The notes beneath the pieces were generated by a model. That model did no database searches. It was not told the origin of the DNA and worked only from the letters and a program-made list of their open reading frames with translations. Shown here piece after piece: positions 1-9,838 of a stretch of 64,000 nucleotides of DNA; within the stretch, counting starts at the first letter, position 1; each line of letters starts with the position of its first letter. Source of the DNA: IMCC45349 sp047219225 (lineage in GTDB: Bacteria > Bacteroidota > Bacteroidia > Flavobacteriales > Flavobacteriaceae); the NCBI RefSeq assembly GCF_047219225.1, contig NZ_CP178208.1, positions 62,001 to 126,000 of the forward strand, in the 5' to 3' direction. Both the position numbers and the translations under genes were made by a program.

Positions 1-54
1 TACCTCAACTCCATTACTGTTTTTAAGAGTAATTAGTTTTAAATTTCTATTCAT
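1..54 (-). CDS. 5' end of a gene running off the window; aldose 1-epimerase-like start (partial)
   Basis: An ATG at 54 on the minus strand opens a frame that stays open to the window edge and gives 18 residues, MNRNLKLITLKNSNGVEV. The pattern of a short strand followed by L-K-N-S-N-G-V-E-V resembles the first beta strands of aldose 1-epimerases (GalM family). With only 18 residues the family assignment is a guess; the existence of a gene start here is supported by the upstream gap and the plausible N-terminus. Confidence 0.35.
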   Translation of the reverse strand, partial: MNRNLKLITLKNSNGVEV

Positions 55-109
55 TGTTAGTTTTAAGTTGGTAAACCAAATTTAACAATCTATTGCTCTA
101 TAGGAAACA

Positions 110-1075
110 TTATTCTAATTTATTTTTAATGAATTGTAAAGCTCTCATTTCATTGTAATAAACTCCATTTTTAGCATACATTCCAACATGACCTCCATAT
201 TTTGGAGTTTCTAAAAACAGATTTTTATTTGTTTTAGCAACATCAAAAGGAAAACATTCTTTAGAAAGAAAAGAATCATTTAACGAATTAATGATTAACG
301 TAGGCCTGTTTATACTTTGCAAAAATTGTAAGCTGCTACTTTTGGCGTAATAATCTAAAGCATCTATAAATCCATTAGCTTTTGATGTATACACATCGTC
401 AAAGTCTTTTAGCGTCTTAATGGATTTTATTTCAGATTTTGATATTTCCTCTGGGAAAAGTTTATGTTTCACCTTAAGCTTACCCATTAAATGTTTTTTA
501 AACCTATCATGATACAGAACATTTTTAAACATATGTAATTGCAACATAGAACCATACAAAAAACAAGGTACTGATACTGCAATTCCTGCTTTTACTTGAT
601 TTGGAATATCATTACCCTCTCCAAGATATTTTAGCACTACATTTCCACCTAAACTAAATCCTTTAAGATAGATTTCATCATAACTTTTAGAAGCTAAAAT
701 ATTATCGATTATCTCTTTTAAATCGTTAGTTTCTCCCGAATGATATGAATGATATTTTAGATTTTCTTCGCCACTACAACCTCTAAAGTTGACACAAACC
801 GCATCCACATCATTTTGGTTAAATATTTTTGCAGCACCCAGCATATATGGTCGTTGCGCATCTCCTTCTAAACCATGAAGTACTATGATAAGTTTAGATG
901 TTGGTTTTGAAGCATAACTCCAATCTAAATCAACAAAATCACCATCACTTAAAGTAATACGCTCTCTAGTTTGAGATACATTTTTTACTTTTCTATACAA
1001 CCCAGAATATACAGTTGAAAAAAAGCCATTTTTAAACAAAAAAGAAGGGTTGTAATTTGAACTAACTAATGGCAT
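110..1075 (-). CDS. YheT-family alpha/beta hydrolase
   Basis: Cytosolic alpha/beta-hydrolase of the YheT/UPF0017 group, 321 residues, the usual length for the family. The strand LIIVLHGLEG carries the oxyanion region, GFSLGGN is the nucleophile elbow with the catalytic serine, an Asp in LNDSFL and the His in GGHVGMY complete the triad, and NFRGCSG is the typical cap-proximal motif. Substrates of this group are poorly defined; acyl esters are likely. The ATG directly abuts the stop of tilS (no gap), so the two are probably co-transcribed with tilS and pabB upstream. Fold assignment is firm, substrate unknown. Confidence 0.85.
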   Translation of the reverse strand: MPLVSSNYNPSFLFKNGFFSTVYSGLYRKVKNVSQTRERITLSDGDFVDLDWSYASKPTSKLIIVLHGLEGDAQRPYMLGAAKIFNQNDVDAVCVNFRGCSGEENLKYHSYHSGETNDLKEIIDNILASKSYDEIYLKGFSLGGNVVLKYLGEGNDIPNQVKAGIAVSVPCFLYGSMLQLHMFKNVLYHDRFKKHLMGKLKVKHKLFPEEISKSEIKSIKTLKDFDDVYTSKANGFIDALDYYAKSSSLQFLQSINRPTLIINSLNDSFLSKECFPFDVAKTNKNLFLETPKYGGHVGMYAKNGVYYNEMRALQFIKNKLE

Positions 1076-2389
1076 TTATCTCAAAGTGATATTTAGAATA
1101 TTTTTAGAAGTTTTCTTAACTCTAAATCTATTATCCATTCTTTTACCAACCAGCCAAACAATAGCATCTGAAGCGTCACATAACAACCAAACATTTTCTT
1201 TTTCTACTAAAGACATTTTCTCGTCTTTGAAATATTTACTTAGCTTTTTCTTCCCTTTCATACCGAAAGGAAAAAAGTAATCGCCTTCTTGCCATTTTCT
1301 TAGCGTTAATGGGAACTCAATGTTATCACTATCAATAAAAACAGAAAACTGAGAGTTATTATCAATTTCATCTACTCGACTAAAAGACAACATTTTATTT
1401 TCTATTTCTAACTGCTCTTCTATGTTATTAATCAGTATTTTATCTTTCGACTCTTCTGACAAGTCAACTAACAACAACAATTCTCTATCCTTTAATAAAC
1501 GATGTGTAGTTGAAAACACTTGTTTACCAGATTGCGCATCAAGTAAGCTATACACGTCATCCCATTCAGTAAAATTATATGCTTTTAACAACTGATATAA
1601 ATAAGCTTTTGTATTACTTAATTTTTTAAGCTCTTTAATATTAAAGCTAATACAGTTTTCATCAACGCTATCAACTACAATGTCTAATACCTCATCTAAT
1701 CTATCATCTACAATACTCTGAGATTCTTTTAGATATGTAATTGTTTTTGTAAAATTTTGAAGCAGCTGAGGATTAATACCTTTTAAAACAGGTACAACTT
1801 CATGACGAATTTTATTACGCAAATATTTTACCGAAGCATTACTTGCGTCTTCACGCCAACCTAAACACTCCTTAACAGCATAACGCTCTATATCAGCTCT
1901 TGAGAAAGGTAAAAGTGGCCTAACTATATTCCCGTTAATCTCAGGAATTCCCACCAAGCCTTCTAATCCAGTTCCTCTTGACAGGTTTATTAAAAATGTT
2001 TCAAGATTATCATCGGCATGATGAGCAGTTAAAATATAATCAAACTCTAATTGTTGTGATAAATCATTAAACCAATTATAGCGTAGTTCCCTTGCAGCCA
2101 TTTGAGTTGACAAGCTATTTTCTTGAGCATAATTTAAAGTATCAAAAGCTTGAAAAAAACCTTCCACATTAAGCTTTTGAGCTAAAGCAAAAACATACTT
2201 TTCATCGTTATCACTTTCATCTCCTCTTAATTTAAAGTTACAATGCGCCATTGCAAAATCGAGTCCTAAAAACTTACATAAATAAGCTAGCACTATACTG
2301 TCAACACCTCCTGAAACAGCAAGTAAGACTTTTGCCTTTTTTAAAAAAGGAAGATTACTATTTATATGGTTTTTAAACTCACTAAACAT
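1076..2389 (-). CDS. tilS: tRNA(Ile)-lysidine synthase
   Basis: Attaches lysine to C34 of the CAU anticodon of tRNA-Ile2 so that it reads AUA, an essential cytosolic reaction using ATP. The PP-loop SGGVDS lies at residues 26-31 in an N-terminal ATP-pyrophosphatase domain; AHCNFKLRGDESDNDE and TAHHADDNLETFLI are further family motifs around residues 47-135. The C-terminal third carries the substrate-binding TilS_C domain (W-x-x-G-D-x-F-x-P-x-G-M-x-G-K-K). The length of 437 residues is normal. It sits 15 nt downstream of pabB and immediately upstream of the YheT-like gene in one minus-strand run. Confidence 0.95.
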   Translation of the reverse strand: MFSEFKNHINSNLPFLKKAKVLLAVSGGVDSIVLAYLCKFLGLDFAMAHCNFKLRGDESDNDEKYVFALAQKLNVEGFFQAFDTLNYAQENSLSTQMAARELRYNWFNDLSQQLEFDYILTAHHADDNLETFLINLSRGTGLEGLVGIPEINGNIVRPLLPFSRADIERYAVKECLGWREDASNASVKYLRNKIRHEVVPVLKGINPQLLQNFTKTITYLKESQSIVDDRLDEVLDIVVDSVDENCISFNIKELKKLSNTKAYLYQLLKAYNFTEWDDVYSLLDAQSGKQVFSTTHRLLKDRELLLLVDLSEESKDKILINNIEEQLEIENKMLSFSRVDEIDNNSQFSVFIDSDNIEFPLTLRKWQEGDYFFPFGMKGKKKLSKYFKDEKMSLVEKENVWLLCDASDAIVWLVGKRMDNRFRVKKTSKNILNITLR

Positions 2390-2404
2390 TTTATAAAACT
2401 ACAA

Positions 2405-3694
2405 CTAATTCTCCAACACTTCACGCATTGCTTTAGCTTTCACCAAACATTCTTCGTATTCTTTTAAAGGATCACTTTTAGCAGTAATTGCTCCTCCAAC
2501 CGAATAAGACACATACTTTTTACTTTCATTAAACAAAATACTTCGTATGACTACATTAAAATCGAAATCGCCATTTGGTGTGAAATATCCAACTGAACCT
2601 GAATACAGCCCTCTTTTGGTTTCTTCCAATGCTTCAATAATTTTCATCGCTGAAATTTTTGGAGCTCCTGTCATACTTCCCATAGGAAATGTTGATTTTA
2701 AAATCTCAACAGGATTTATATCTTCATCAACCTTTGACTCTACTGTAGAAATCATTTGATGCACTTGATCAAACGTATAAATTTCACACAACTCCTTTAC
2801 AACCACACTTCCTTTCAAGGCTGTTTTAGACAAATCATTTCTCACCAAATCCACAATCATAATATTCTCGCTACGCTCTTTTTGATCATTTCTTAAAGCC
2901 TCTTTTAAAGCTTCATCCTCTTCAATGTTTTCTGAACGCTTAGCAGTTCCCTTAATAGGTTGAGAAATTATAGTATTTCCAGCTTTTTTTATATAACGTT
3001 CTGGTGATGCAGATAATAAATACTTATCACTCAGTTTAAAGAATGTTGCAAATGGAGGTTTAGATATTGCATTAAGCTTATTATATGTTTCTATTGGATT
3101 TATAACTGTATTTTCAGCATAAAACTCTTGACAAAAATTAGCTTCATAAATATCACCACGATGAATATGTACTAACATTTCGTTTATTTTATTAAAATAC
3201 TCATCCTTATGAATACGCAAATGAATTTTAACATCATTAGGCTCATGTACTCCATTAACATGTTGTGATTTAATTTGAGATAAGTCATCATCAAATTCAT
3301 CATCCACCATACGCATGTAATGCATTGTTAACCTATTTCCTTTTAACAAGAATATTTTTTTTGGTTGAAAAAAATAAATCTCGGGAAATTGTAAACCATC
3401 AAAATTTTCAGATTTTAAATGCTCTACATCATTTTTTAAATCATATGACAAATAACCAAAAATCCAATCTTGAGTAAGTGTTTGATATTCTTTTAACTTA
3501 TCAAAAGCATCTTGATAATCTGATTGAATACTCGTCATAGCATCTACTGCTAAAACAGCATCATACTGAGCATTTAATTGCTGATAGTTATTACTATCTA
3601 ACCATACCACATCGTCAAACTGTTGACTCCAAAGCAATAATTGCTCCTTAAAATGAGGCGAATCTTTTAATAAAAGGGATTTATGTGTGCGCAA
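2405..3694 (-). CDS. pabB: Aminodeoxychorismate synthase component I
   Basis: Chorismate-binding enzyme that makes 4-amino-4-deoxychorismate for folate synthesis, working with a glutaminase subunit encoded elsewhere. The C-terminal chorismate_bind domain shows SASPERY, QPIKGTAKR, the DLVRNDL helix and GSMTGAPK followed by R-G-x-Y-S-G-x-x-G, all classical for PabB/TrpE. At 429 residues it is compact and lacks a fused glutaminase; a TrpE role cannot be excluded from sequence alone, but the absence of trp neighbours favours PabB. A TTG start is required: the frame has a stop (TGA) only two codons upstream and the next ATG lies more than 50 residues inside. Confidence 0.85.
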   Translation of the reverse strand: MRTHKSLLLKDSPHFKEQLLLWSQQFDDVVWLDSNNYQQLNAQYDAVLAVDAMTSIQSDYQDAFDKLKEYQTLTQDWIFGYLSYDLKNDVEHLKSENFDGLQFPEIYFFQPKKIFLLKGNRLTMHYMRMVDDEFDDDLSQIKSQHVNGVHEPNDVKIHLRIHKDEYFNKINEMLVHIHRGDIYEANFCQEFYAENTVINPIETYNKLNAISKPPFATFFKLSDKYLLSASPERYIKKAGNTIISQPIKGTAKRSENIEEDEALKEALRNDQKERSENIMIVDLVRNDLSKTALKGSVVVKELCEIYTFDQVHQMISTVESKVDEDINPVEILKSTFPMGSMTGAPKISAMKIIEALEETKRGLYSGSVGYFTPNGDFDFNVVIRSILFNESKKYVSYSVGGAITAKSDPLKEYEECLVKAKAMREVLEN

Positions 3695-3768
3695 TGAATA
3701 TCAATATAATTGAACGCAAAGTTAATCAGATAAATATAATTTAAAAGTCGAATTACTAAAGAAACCAT

Positions 3769-3776
3769 TACCTTTG
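3769..3776 (+). promoter_or_regulatory. Bacteroidetes-type -7 promoter element of the DEAD-box helicase gene
   Basis: TACCTTTG matches the Bacteroidetes TAnnTTTG -7 consensus and lies 16 nt before the GTG start. No clear TTG -33 element was found at the expected distance. Confidence 0.5.
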
Positions 3777-3792
3777 CCTCTAAATTTTAGAT

Positions 3793-5145
3793 GTGACTTT
3801 TCAAGAACTAAATCTTACAACACCACTTAGAAATGCTATTGCAGATCTTGGCTTTGAAAAACCAACTCCAATACAGGAGCAATCCTTTAATGTTATTGGT
3901 TCTGGCAAAGATGTGGTAGGTATTGCACAAACCGGAACAGGTAAAACATTTGCTTATGGCTTACCTATTCTTAAAAATTTACCTTTTTCTAGACAAGAAA
4001 ACCCTAGAGTACTTGTACTTGTTCCCACAAGAGAACTCGTAGTACAAGTAGTAGATGAGTTTGAAAAAATTGCTAAGTACACTAATGTTAGAATTTTAGG
4101 TGTTTATGGAGGCACAAACATAAACACTCAAAAAAGAGCAATTGCTGAAGGCCTTGATATTTTAGTTGCTACTCCTGGACGCTTGTACGATTTAGCTTTG
4201 AGTAGAGTTTTACAATTAAAATCTATTCAAAAATTAGTGATTGATGAAGTTGATGTAATGCTAGATTTAGGATTTAGGCATCAACTTTTAAATATTTTTG
4301 ACATCCTTCCTGAGCGCAGGCAAAACATTATGTTTTCTGCTACTATGACTAAAGATGTTGACGAATTAATCACTGACTTTTTTATCAACCCAACACGTAT
4401 TTCCATTGCGGTTTCTGGAACACCTCTTGAAAACATAAAGCAACTACGTTATAAAGCACCTAATTTTTACACAAAAGTAAATCTGGTTAATTATTTACTT
4501 AGCGATAAAGAGACCTACAACAAGGTCTTAATATTTGTGGCTTATAAACGTATGGCAGATCGTTTATTCGAGCAATTAGAAGAAAGCTTTTATGGCGAAT
4601 GTTGTGTTATTCACTCCAATAAAACACAAAATTATAGACTTAGAAGTATCAATCAGTTTGAAGCTGGCGAAAACCGTATATTAATTGCTACAGATGTTAT
4701 GGCAAGAGGTTTGGATATTGACAACATTTCTCATGTCATCAATTTTGACACTCCAGATTATCCTGAAAATTACATGCATAGAATAGGTAGAACTGGTCGT
4801 GCAGAAAGAGAAGGGCAAGCATTAGTTTTTACTACTGAAAAAGAAACTGAAGCAATAGAAAACATAGAACAATTAATGCAAATGGAAGTTCCTACAATAG
4901 AATTTCCTGAAGAAGTTGAAATTTCTACAGAATTAATTGAAGAAGAGCGTCCACAAATAAAAGAACGTAACAACCCTTTAAAACGTCGTGATGAAGACGC
5001 TCCAGGACCAGCGTTTCATGAAAAGAAAGAAAAGAATAAAAAAGTAAACCTTGGAGGTTCATACAGACGAGAGATGGCAAAAAAATACAAGAAACCAAAA
5101 ACTCGTGGTGATAAAAACTACAATAAAAAGAAAAAACGTAAGTAA
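3793..5145 (+). CDS. DEAD-box ATP-dependent RNA helicase (DEVD variant)
   Basis: RNA helicase for ribosome assembly or RNA turnover, 450 residues. The Q motif (KPTPIQEQ, 23-30), motif I (AQTGTGKT, 45-52), Ia (PTREL, 78-82), motif II, motif III (SAT, 182-184) and motif VI (HRIGRTGR, 329-336) are all present. Motif II reads DEVD (151-154) instead of DEAD. The last 70 residues are Lys/Arg rich and probably bind RNA. The start is GTG at 3793; the ATG two bases earlier is out of frame and is followed at once by TGA. A strong bidirectional terminator follows. Confidence 0.93.
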   Translation: MTFQELNLTTPLRNAIADLGFEKPTPIQEQSFNVIGSGKDVVGIAQTGTGKTFAYGLPILKNLPFSRQENPRVLVLVPTRELVVQVVDEFEKIAKYTNVRILGVYGGTNINTQKRAIAEGLDILVATPGRLYDLALSRVLQLKSIQKLVIDEVDVMLDLGFRHQLLNIFDILPERRQNIMFSATMTKDVDELITDFFINPTRISIAVSGTPLENIKQLRYKAPNFYTKVNLVNYLLSDKETYNKVLIFVAYKRMADRLFEQLEESFYGECCVIHSNKTQNYRLRSINQFEAGENRILIATDVMARGLDIDNISHVINFDTPDYPENYMHRIGRTGRAEREGQALVFTTEKETEAIENIEQLMQMEVPTIEFPEEVEISTELIEEERPQIKERNNPLKRRDEDAPGPAFHEKKEKNKKVNLGGSYRREMAKKYKKPKTRGDKNYNKKKKRK

Positions 5146-5150
5146 CTATA

Positions 5151-5184
5151 AAAGCCCTAATTGCAATACAATTAGGGCTTTTTA
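5151..5184. terminator. Bidirectional rho-independent terminator
   Basis: A 13-bp perfect stem with a 5-nt loop, flanked by A and T runs, lies between the convergent helicase and ExbB-like genes. Confidence 0.85.
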
Positions 5185-5205
5185 GTTTTATATAGAATAG
5201 TTAGT

Positions 5206-5604
5206 TTATTCTGCTTTTTGCATACTCCTTAATATTAAAATTCCTATTCTAGGGATAATAAAAGTAATTGCTCCAAACACTGTTGTTAAGAATGACACTT
5301 TTAATCCACTAGCAATAATATTTGAATTCATTTGATCAAAAGCTTCTATTGCATCAAAAGCAGTTATCATTCCAATAATAGAACCTAAAAACCCTAAAAC
5401 AAGACCTAACAAGCTAGCATCAGAAGCTAGTCGTGTCATTTTCTTAGAAATACTTAAGTTTTTATTCATACTTAAAAATCCTCTTACAAGAAAGAATAAC
5501 GATAGCAATAAACTAATTAATATTAAAGACATAAAAAGTGGACCACCTTCTATAAAACGATCTACAAAAGGATTCATTGCCAAAATAATTGATAGTAACT
5601 TCAT
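5206..5604 (-). CDS. MotA/TolQ/ExbB-like proton channel family protein
   Basis: Small inner-membrane protein of about 132 residues with one N-terminal segment and two further membrane helices around a Gly-rich LGLVLGFLGSIIGMITAFDAI stretch, which is the proton-channel signature of the TolQ/ExbB family. The periplasmic and cytosolic loops are short, so this is a minimal member and no ExbD/TolR partner lies nearby. I chose the ATG at 5604 (MKLLSIILAM) because it sits 10 nt after the stop of the upstream hydrolase gene; the longer frame would overlap it. It probably shares a transcript with the serine hydrolase. Confidence 0.7.
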   Translation of the reverse strand: MKLLSIILAMNPFVDRFIEGGPLFMSLILISLLLSLFFLVRGFLSMNKNLSISKKMTRLASDASLLGLVLGFLGSIIGMITAFDAIEAFDQMNSNIIASGLKVSFLTTVFGAITFIIPRIGILILRSMQKAE

Positions 5605-5614
5605 AATTATAAAT

Positions 5615-6943
5615 TTATAGTTTTTTAGTGAATAAAACAGATGGATTATCTCCATGTGTAAAAATTAATGTGTTAGCCGTTAAGTCGAACTTTAAGTGCA
5701 CGCCAATTTTATCGAAAGTAAATTCATCTTTACTAATTGCCAATAACGCTTTTAAATTATCTCCTTCTGGTGCTCCAGTTAGTATTATACCATCTGCTTT
5801 AAATATTAAATCATAAGGCAATGTCTCACTTTCATAAACACCTTCATATTGTTTCACTTCAGTTTCAGTTAGTGTAATTTCTGTAAATTTTGGGATATCA
5901 AAGGTTAAACCCATAGTTGCTTTAAAAGCATTCATCACAATACCACGTTTATCATAATTTAAAGCATTGGATGTTAAAGCTATTGATGCTTTATTCTGTG
6001 GAAAATATGCTAATAGCGATTGAAATCCATCAATACCACCATCATGAACATAAATTTCTTGTTCTTGAAAAACAATTCTAAAAATTCCTTTGCAGTAGCC
6101 TAATTCATTATAAGTAGTCATAGCTTTTAAGCTAGATTCATTGATTAATTCATGATTAAACAAACCATCCATAAATATTGTCAATTCTTCAGCAGTTGAA
6201 ATAATTGCTCCTGCTCCACCAGGCAAACTCATATGCGTTTCCCCTGCTTGCTCCCAATCGTTTCCAGAAAACACAAAAGAAACACATTCATTATTTTTAT
6301 TATTAATTTTAGAACCATAAAGCGTATTGGTAAGCTTTAGTTTTTTTACTATACGTTTTTCTAAAGATTGCCCATATGTTCTACCATCTAAAGCTTCTAT
6401 AATGTAACCTAAAAGAAGATAGTTAGTATTACTATATTCATTTTTTTCTCCTGGTTGAAAGTCAACATCAAATAGTAACATACGACTAATCATCTCTTTT
6501 TTAGTTGTTGGCTTATAAACCCAATCTCCAAACTGATTGGCATTTGTTAAGTTAAATAAACCACTGCTATGTGTAAGCAAATGGTCGATTGTAATTTTTG
6601 ATGCATTAGGAATCTGCGGAAAAAATTCTGAAAGATAGGTTCCCAAGCTAATTTTGCCTTCTTCTATCAATTGAAAAATCATTGTAGCTGTAAAGGTTTT
6701 TGTTATAGATCCTATTCTAAATTTTGATTGACTGTTTATTTTTTGATTGTTTGATTCGCTTCTATAAGAATCTCCTACAGATTTTTTATGCAGCAATCCA
6801 TTATTTTGAGAAATTGCTACACTTCCCATAAATTTATTACTCTCGTCAAGCGTTTCAAGGTAACTATCAAACTGGTTATAAGTAGGATTTTGAGCAATTC
6901 CCAAAGTACAGCATAACAAGATTAAAGAAAGAAATTGTTTCAT
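5615..6943 (-). CDS. Serine hydrolase of the beta-lactamase/PBP (class C) fold
   Basis: Exported enzyme of 442 residues. The signal peptide MKQFLSLILLCCTLGIAQ is followed by a beta-lactamase domain with the S-x-x-K nucleophile motif SITK (79-82), the Y-x-N motif YSN (170-172) and HDGG near residue 300 in the place of the third K-T-G-like element. The last 100 residues form a lipocalin-like DUF3471-type domain (beta strands, ETEVKQYEGVYES). Members act as D-aminopeptidases, esterases or peptidoglycan peptidases; sequence alone does not decide. The ExbB-like gene follows 10 nt downstream. Confidence 0.85.
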   Translation of the reverse strand: MKQFLSLILLCCTLGIAQNPTYNQFDSYLETLDESNKFMGSVAISQNNGLLHKKSVGDSYRSESNNQKINSQSKFRIGSITKTFTATMIFQLIEEGKISLGTYLSEFFPQIPNASKITIDHLLTHSSGLFNLTNANQFGDWVYKPTTKKEMISRMLLFDVDFQPGEKNEYSNTNYLLLGYIIEALDGRTYGQSLEKRIVKKLKLTNTLYGSKINNKNNECVSFVFSGNDWEQAGETHMSLPGGAGAIISTAEELTIFMDGLFNHELINESSLKAMTTYNELGYCKGIFRIVFQEQEIYVHDGGIDGFQSLLAYFPQNKASIALTSNALNYDKRGIVMNAFKATMGLTFDIPKFTEITLTETEVKQYEGVYESETLPYDLIFKADGIILTGAPEGDNLKALLAISKDEFTFDKIGVHLKFDLTANTLIFTHGDNPSVLFTKKL

Positions 6944-7141
6944 ATTTTCAATTTTTAAGTTAGAACTTCAGCAAACATAAGTTTCATTTTTACTTAAAAA
7001 CTAAAAAATGCGACAGACGACATTACCAAGTAAGGATTTAACTAAAACGTCAAAACCAGTGCTAAATTGGTCATTCATCTACAAAACAAAAAAGGCTCAT
7101 AAAAAAACTGTAATATTGTATTATAAGAGTGTCCTTAATCT

Positions 7142-8188
7142 ATGAAGCAAGTGATTTTACATCTAGGAATAAAATGCATCAAACACTTATTTTTTTGGGC
7201 ATTAGTATTGTTATTTTACACTTATTTTTTTGGTATAAATAGCACTAACTTCAACTATGTACTCTCGTTTTCTTTGTTTTTAATGCCTATTACTATAGGA
7301 ACAACTTATGTATTTATCTATAAGTTAATTCCAGAATACTTACTTAAAAAACAGTTTATTCGTTTTGGTATATATAGCGCTTTTACAGTTATCATATCTA
7401 CATATCTAATTGTAATATCTATTTTTTATGGTTTAATCTACCTTTCAAAACTTGACTATAATACAATGGCTCCTATAAGTAGAAGTCTACTTTTTATAAT
7501 CATTGCTGTTTACTTAGTAGTAATTATTGTAAGTAGCTTTAAACTCCTTATTCTTCATTTAAAACATGTTGAAACTACAAGACAATTAGAACATAAAATT
7601 TTGGAAGCACAGCTAAAACTCAAAGAACAAGAGTTGAATTATTTAAAAATGCAAATCCATCCTCATTTTCTATTCAATACCTTAAATACCATGTATGGTT
7701 TTGCTTTAAAAAAGGCCAATGAAACACCAGAAATGATACTAAAACTGTCAAATCTGCTGGATTATTTATTATACAAAGTTGACAAACCTTTAGTGCTTTT
7801 AACTGACGAGCTTAACCATATTGAAGATTATATTGAATTAGAAAAAATGCGTTTTAGCGACACCTTAAGCTTATCACTAGAAAAAAATAACATCTCCAAT
7901 ACTATTAATATTGCACCAATGTTATTACTTCCATTTATAGAAAACAGTTTTAAACATGGAACTATAATGGAAGGTAAATTAAACATTGAAATTAAAATTT
8001 CCTGCTATGAAAGCAATGTAGATTTCAACATAAAAAATTCTTATTCCAATAACAATAATAGCTCTCAAGGCATAGGACTTAAAAACATAAAAAAACGCTT
8101 AGAGCTATTATACAAAGACAAATACACACTTAACATTAACAAAGCTGACTCTTTTTTTGAAGTACATTTAATCCTAAATTCACAATAA
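7142..8188 (+). CDS. LytS-type sensor histidine kinase
   Basis: Membrane kinase of the LytS/YehU group, 348 residues. Four membrane helices occupy residues 12-135 without a large external sensor. A coiled coil (about 140-168) leads to the His_kinase box QIHPHFLFN (171-179) with the phospho-acceptor His173, and the C-terminal half is a HATPase with LPFIENSFKHG and GIGLKNIKKRL. It lies 3 nt before a LytTR response regulator, which is its obvious partner. The signal it detects cannot be read from the sequence. Confidence 0.92.
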   Translation: MKQVILHLGIKCIKHLFFWALVLLFYTYFFGINSTNFNYVLSFSLFLMPITIGTTYVFIYKLIPEYLLKKQFIRFGIYSAFTVIISTYLIVISIFYGLIYLSKLDYNTMAPISRSLLFIIIAVYLVVIIVSSFKLLILHLKHVETTRQLEHKILEAQLKLKEQELNYLKMQIHPHFLFNTLNTMYGFALKKANETPEMILKLSNLLDYLLYKVDKPLVLLTDELNHIEDYIELEKMRFSDTLSLSLEKNNISNTINIAPMLLLPFIENSFKHGTIMEGKLNIEIKISCYESNVDFNIKNSYSNNNNSSQGIGLKNIKKRLELLYKDKYTLNINKADSFFEVHLILNSQ

Positions 8189-8191
8189 AAT

Positions 8192-8911
8192 TTGACTAAC
8201 AAGAAACACATATCCTGTTTAATTGTTGATGACGAAGCTATTGCTAGAGAAGTTATTGCTACACACCTTTCTAAATTAAACAACATAACCATTGTTGCTT
8301 CTTGTAGTAACGCGATTGAAGCCTTTCAATATATAAACACTCATGATATTAATTTAGTTTTTTTAGATATAAATATGCCTGAAATTTCTGGTATATCGTT
8401 TGCAAAATCTATAAACAGTAATATTAAGGTTATTTTTACAACTGCTTATAGAGATTATGCTGTTGAAGGATTTGAATTAAGAGCTGTGGATTACTTACTA
8501 AAACCAATTAGCTTTGATAGATTACTAAAAGCCATAAATACTTATTTTCATGTTCATCAATCATCAAACGTAACAACTATAGAAAATACGAATAACAACA
8601 ACTTCATCTTTGTTAGATCGGAAAGAGTAATGGTAAAAATTAGGTTCTCCGATATTATATACATTGAAAGCTACAGCGATTATTTAAAAATTCATTTACG
8701 ACATAAAACAATAGTTACGAGAGAAACCATTAGTGCTATTGAAGCTAAACTCCCAAAAGATCGATTTGTTAGAATCCATAGATCATACATAACAGCAATT
8801 TCCCATATAGAATCCTATACCAATGATTATGTTAATATTTTAAACAAGGCACTAACTATTAGTAGAAGCTATAAAAAAGATGCTTTAAACACCTTAGAAC
8901 AGTTTAAATAA
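8192..8911 (+). CDS. LytTR-family response regulator
   Basis: Receiver (residues 7-120, phospho-acceptor Asp59 in FLDINMP, DDE near 13-15) joined to a LytTR DNA-binding domain (about 135-239, IIYIESYSDYLKIHL and RIHRSYI). It is the output of the upstream LytS-type kinase. The start is TTG, giving MTNKKHISCLIVDDE; no ATG is available before the receiver begins, and the 3-nt gap to the kinase stop suggests translational coupling. A weak hairpin (CCCCTTTC with GAAAAGGG) follows the stop. Confidence 0.92.
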   Translation: MTNKKHISCLIVDDEAIAREVIATHLSKLNNITIVASCSNAIEAFQYINTHDINLVFLDINMPEISGISFAKSINSNIKVIFTTAYRDYAVEGFELRAVDYLLKPISFDRLLKAINTYFHVHQSSNVTTIENTNNNNFIFVRSERVMVKIRFSDIIYIESYSDYLKIHLRHKTIVTRETISAIEAKLPKDRFVRIHRSYITAISHIESYTNDYVNILNKALTISRSYKKDALNTLEQFK

Positions 8912-9009
8912 AAAACCCCTTTCAAGTTAATGAAAAGGGCTTATGCAGATAGTCCAGTATAGTCTTCAGGCCTTCCCTAACAATAACTTATATATACCAC
9001 AACATAAGT

Positions 9010-9816
9010 TTAGCCTAGAATTTCAACTTGATTCTCCACAATATCTTTAATAGGTACAATCAATTTACCTGACTTGGTTTTTAACGTTAAAGAGATATCA
9101 TCTATTGCCTCAATTTCTCCTTCAATATCATTAAATTTTATCTTTTGTCCTAATTCGTATAAACGTCTTGTGTAAAATGTCCTTAATAAATCAGCTACTA
9201 CTGCTTTAGCTCCTAGACCTATAGCCAATGCAAATGCGGCAAGAAATGCACCAAAAATTAGGTTAAGGTTACTAGTGATTAAATCGGTATTAACACCAGC
9301 TTGATTTAAAGCAGTTACTGAAACTAGTATCAATATAATAAAAAACACCAATTGGCTAACAATTTTTGACCCAGATAATTCAAAAGATTTAAAAAATGTT
9401 TGAATTGATTTCTTAACTGCATTAGCTATAAACAGTCCAATTACAAAAATTGCAGTAGCACTTAACACCTGTGGCAAGTAGCCAATTAAACTAGCTATAC
9501 CTTCAGAAATCATGGTAATTCCCATCATTTCTGACACAATTACTAACAACGTTAACAGCAACATCCATTTTACCACAGTTAGTAAAACTTTTGCAACATT
9601 TACATTCAATTTTTTACCTTCAACAACTTCAATGTCATTTATTTTTTCACTAAGCTTATCAACTTTTAAAAATTTAAAAGATTTTTTTAGCACTCTTAAT
9701 AGTAGTTTGATAAAAATCCAACCTACTAACAGCACTAATAATGCTTTTAAAACTGTAACTCCAGTAGTTGAAAAACTATCAATAGCCATATTTTTTATCT
9801 CATCTAACTTTTCCAT
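9010..9816 (-). CDS. MscS-like mechanosensitive channel family protein
   Basis: Inner-membrane protein of 268 residues with four hydrophobic segments (about 15-40, 75-100, 110-135, 150-200). The last, ALAIGLGAKAVVADLLRTFY, matches the pore helix TM3 and the start of the MscS beta domain, which continues as FNDIEGEIEAIDDISLTLKTKSGKLIVPI. It ends shortly after the beta domain and so lacks the large C-terminal MscS vestibule, as in the short MscS-like proteins with conserved TM helix repeats found in flavobacteria. Likely role is osmotic pressure release; unproven. Confidence 0.8.
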   Translation of the reverse strand: MEKLDEIKNMAIDSFSTTGVTVLKALLVLLVGWIFIKLLLRVLKKSFKFLKVDKLSEKINDIEVVEGKKLNVNVAKVLLTVVKWMLLLTLLVIVSEMMGITMISEGIASLIGYLPQVLSATAIFVIGLFIANAVKKSIQTFFKSFELSGSKIVSQLVFFIILILVSVTALNQAGVNTDLITSNLNLIFGAFLAAFALAIGLGAKAVVADLLRTFYTRRLYELGQKIKFNDIEGEIEAIDDISLTLKTKSGKLIVPIKDIVENQVEILG

Positions 9817-9838
9817 TAGTATAATTTGTTAGGGTAAA

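Noticed and set aside
8912..8945. Strong terminator after the LytTR regulator
   Set aside because: The hairpin has a bulge and no T run, so it was not listed as a terminator.
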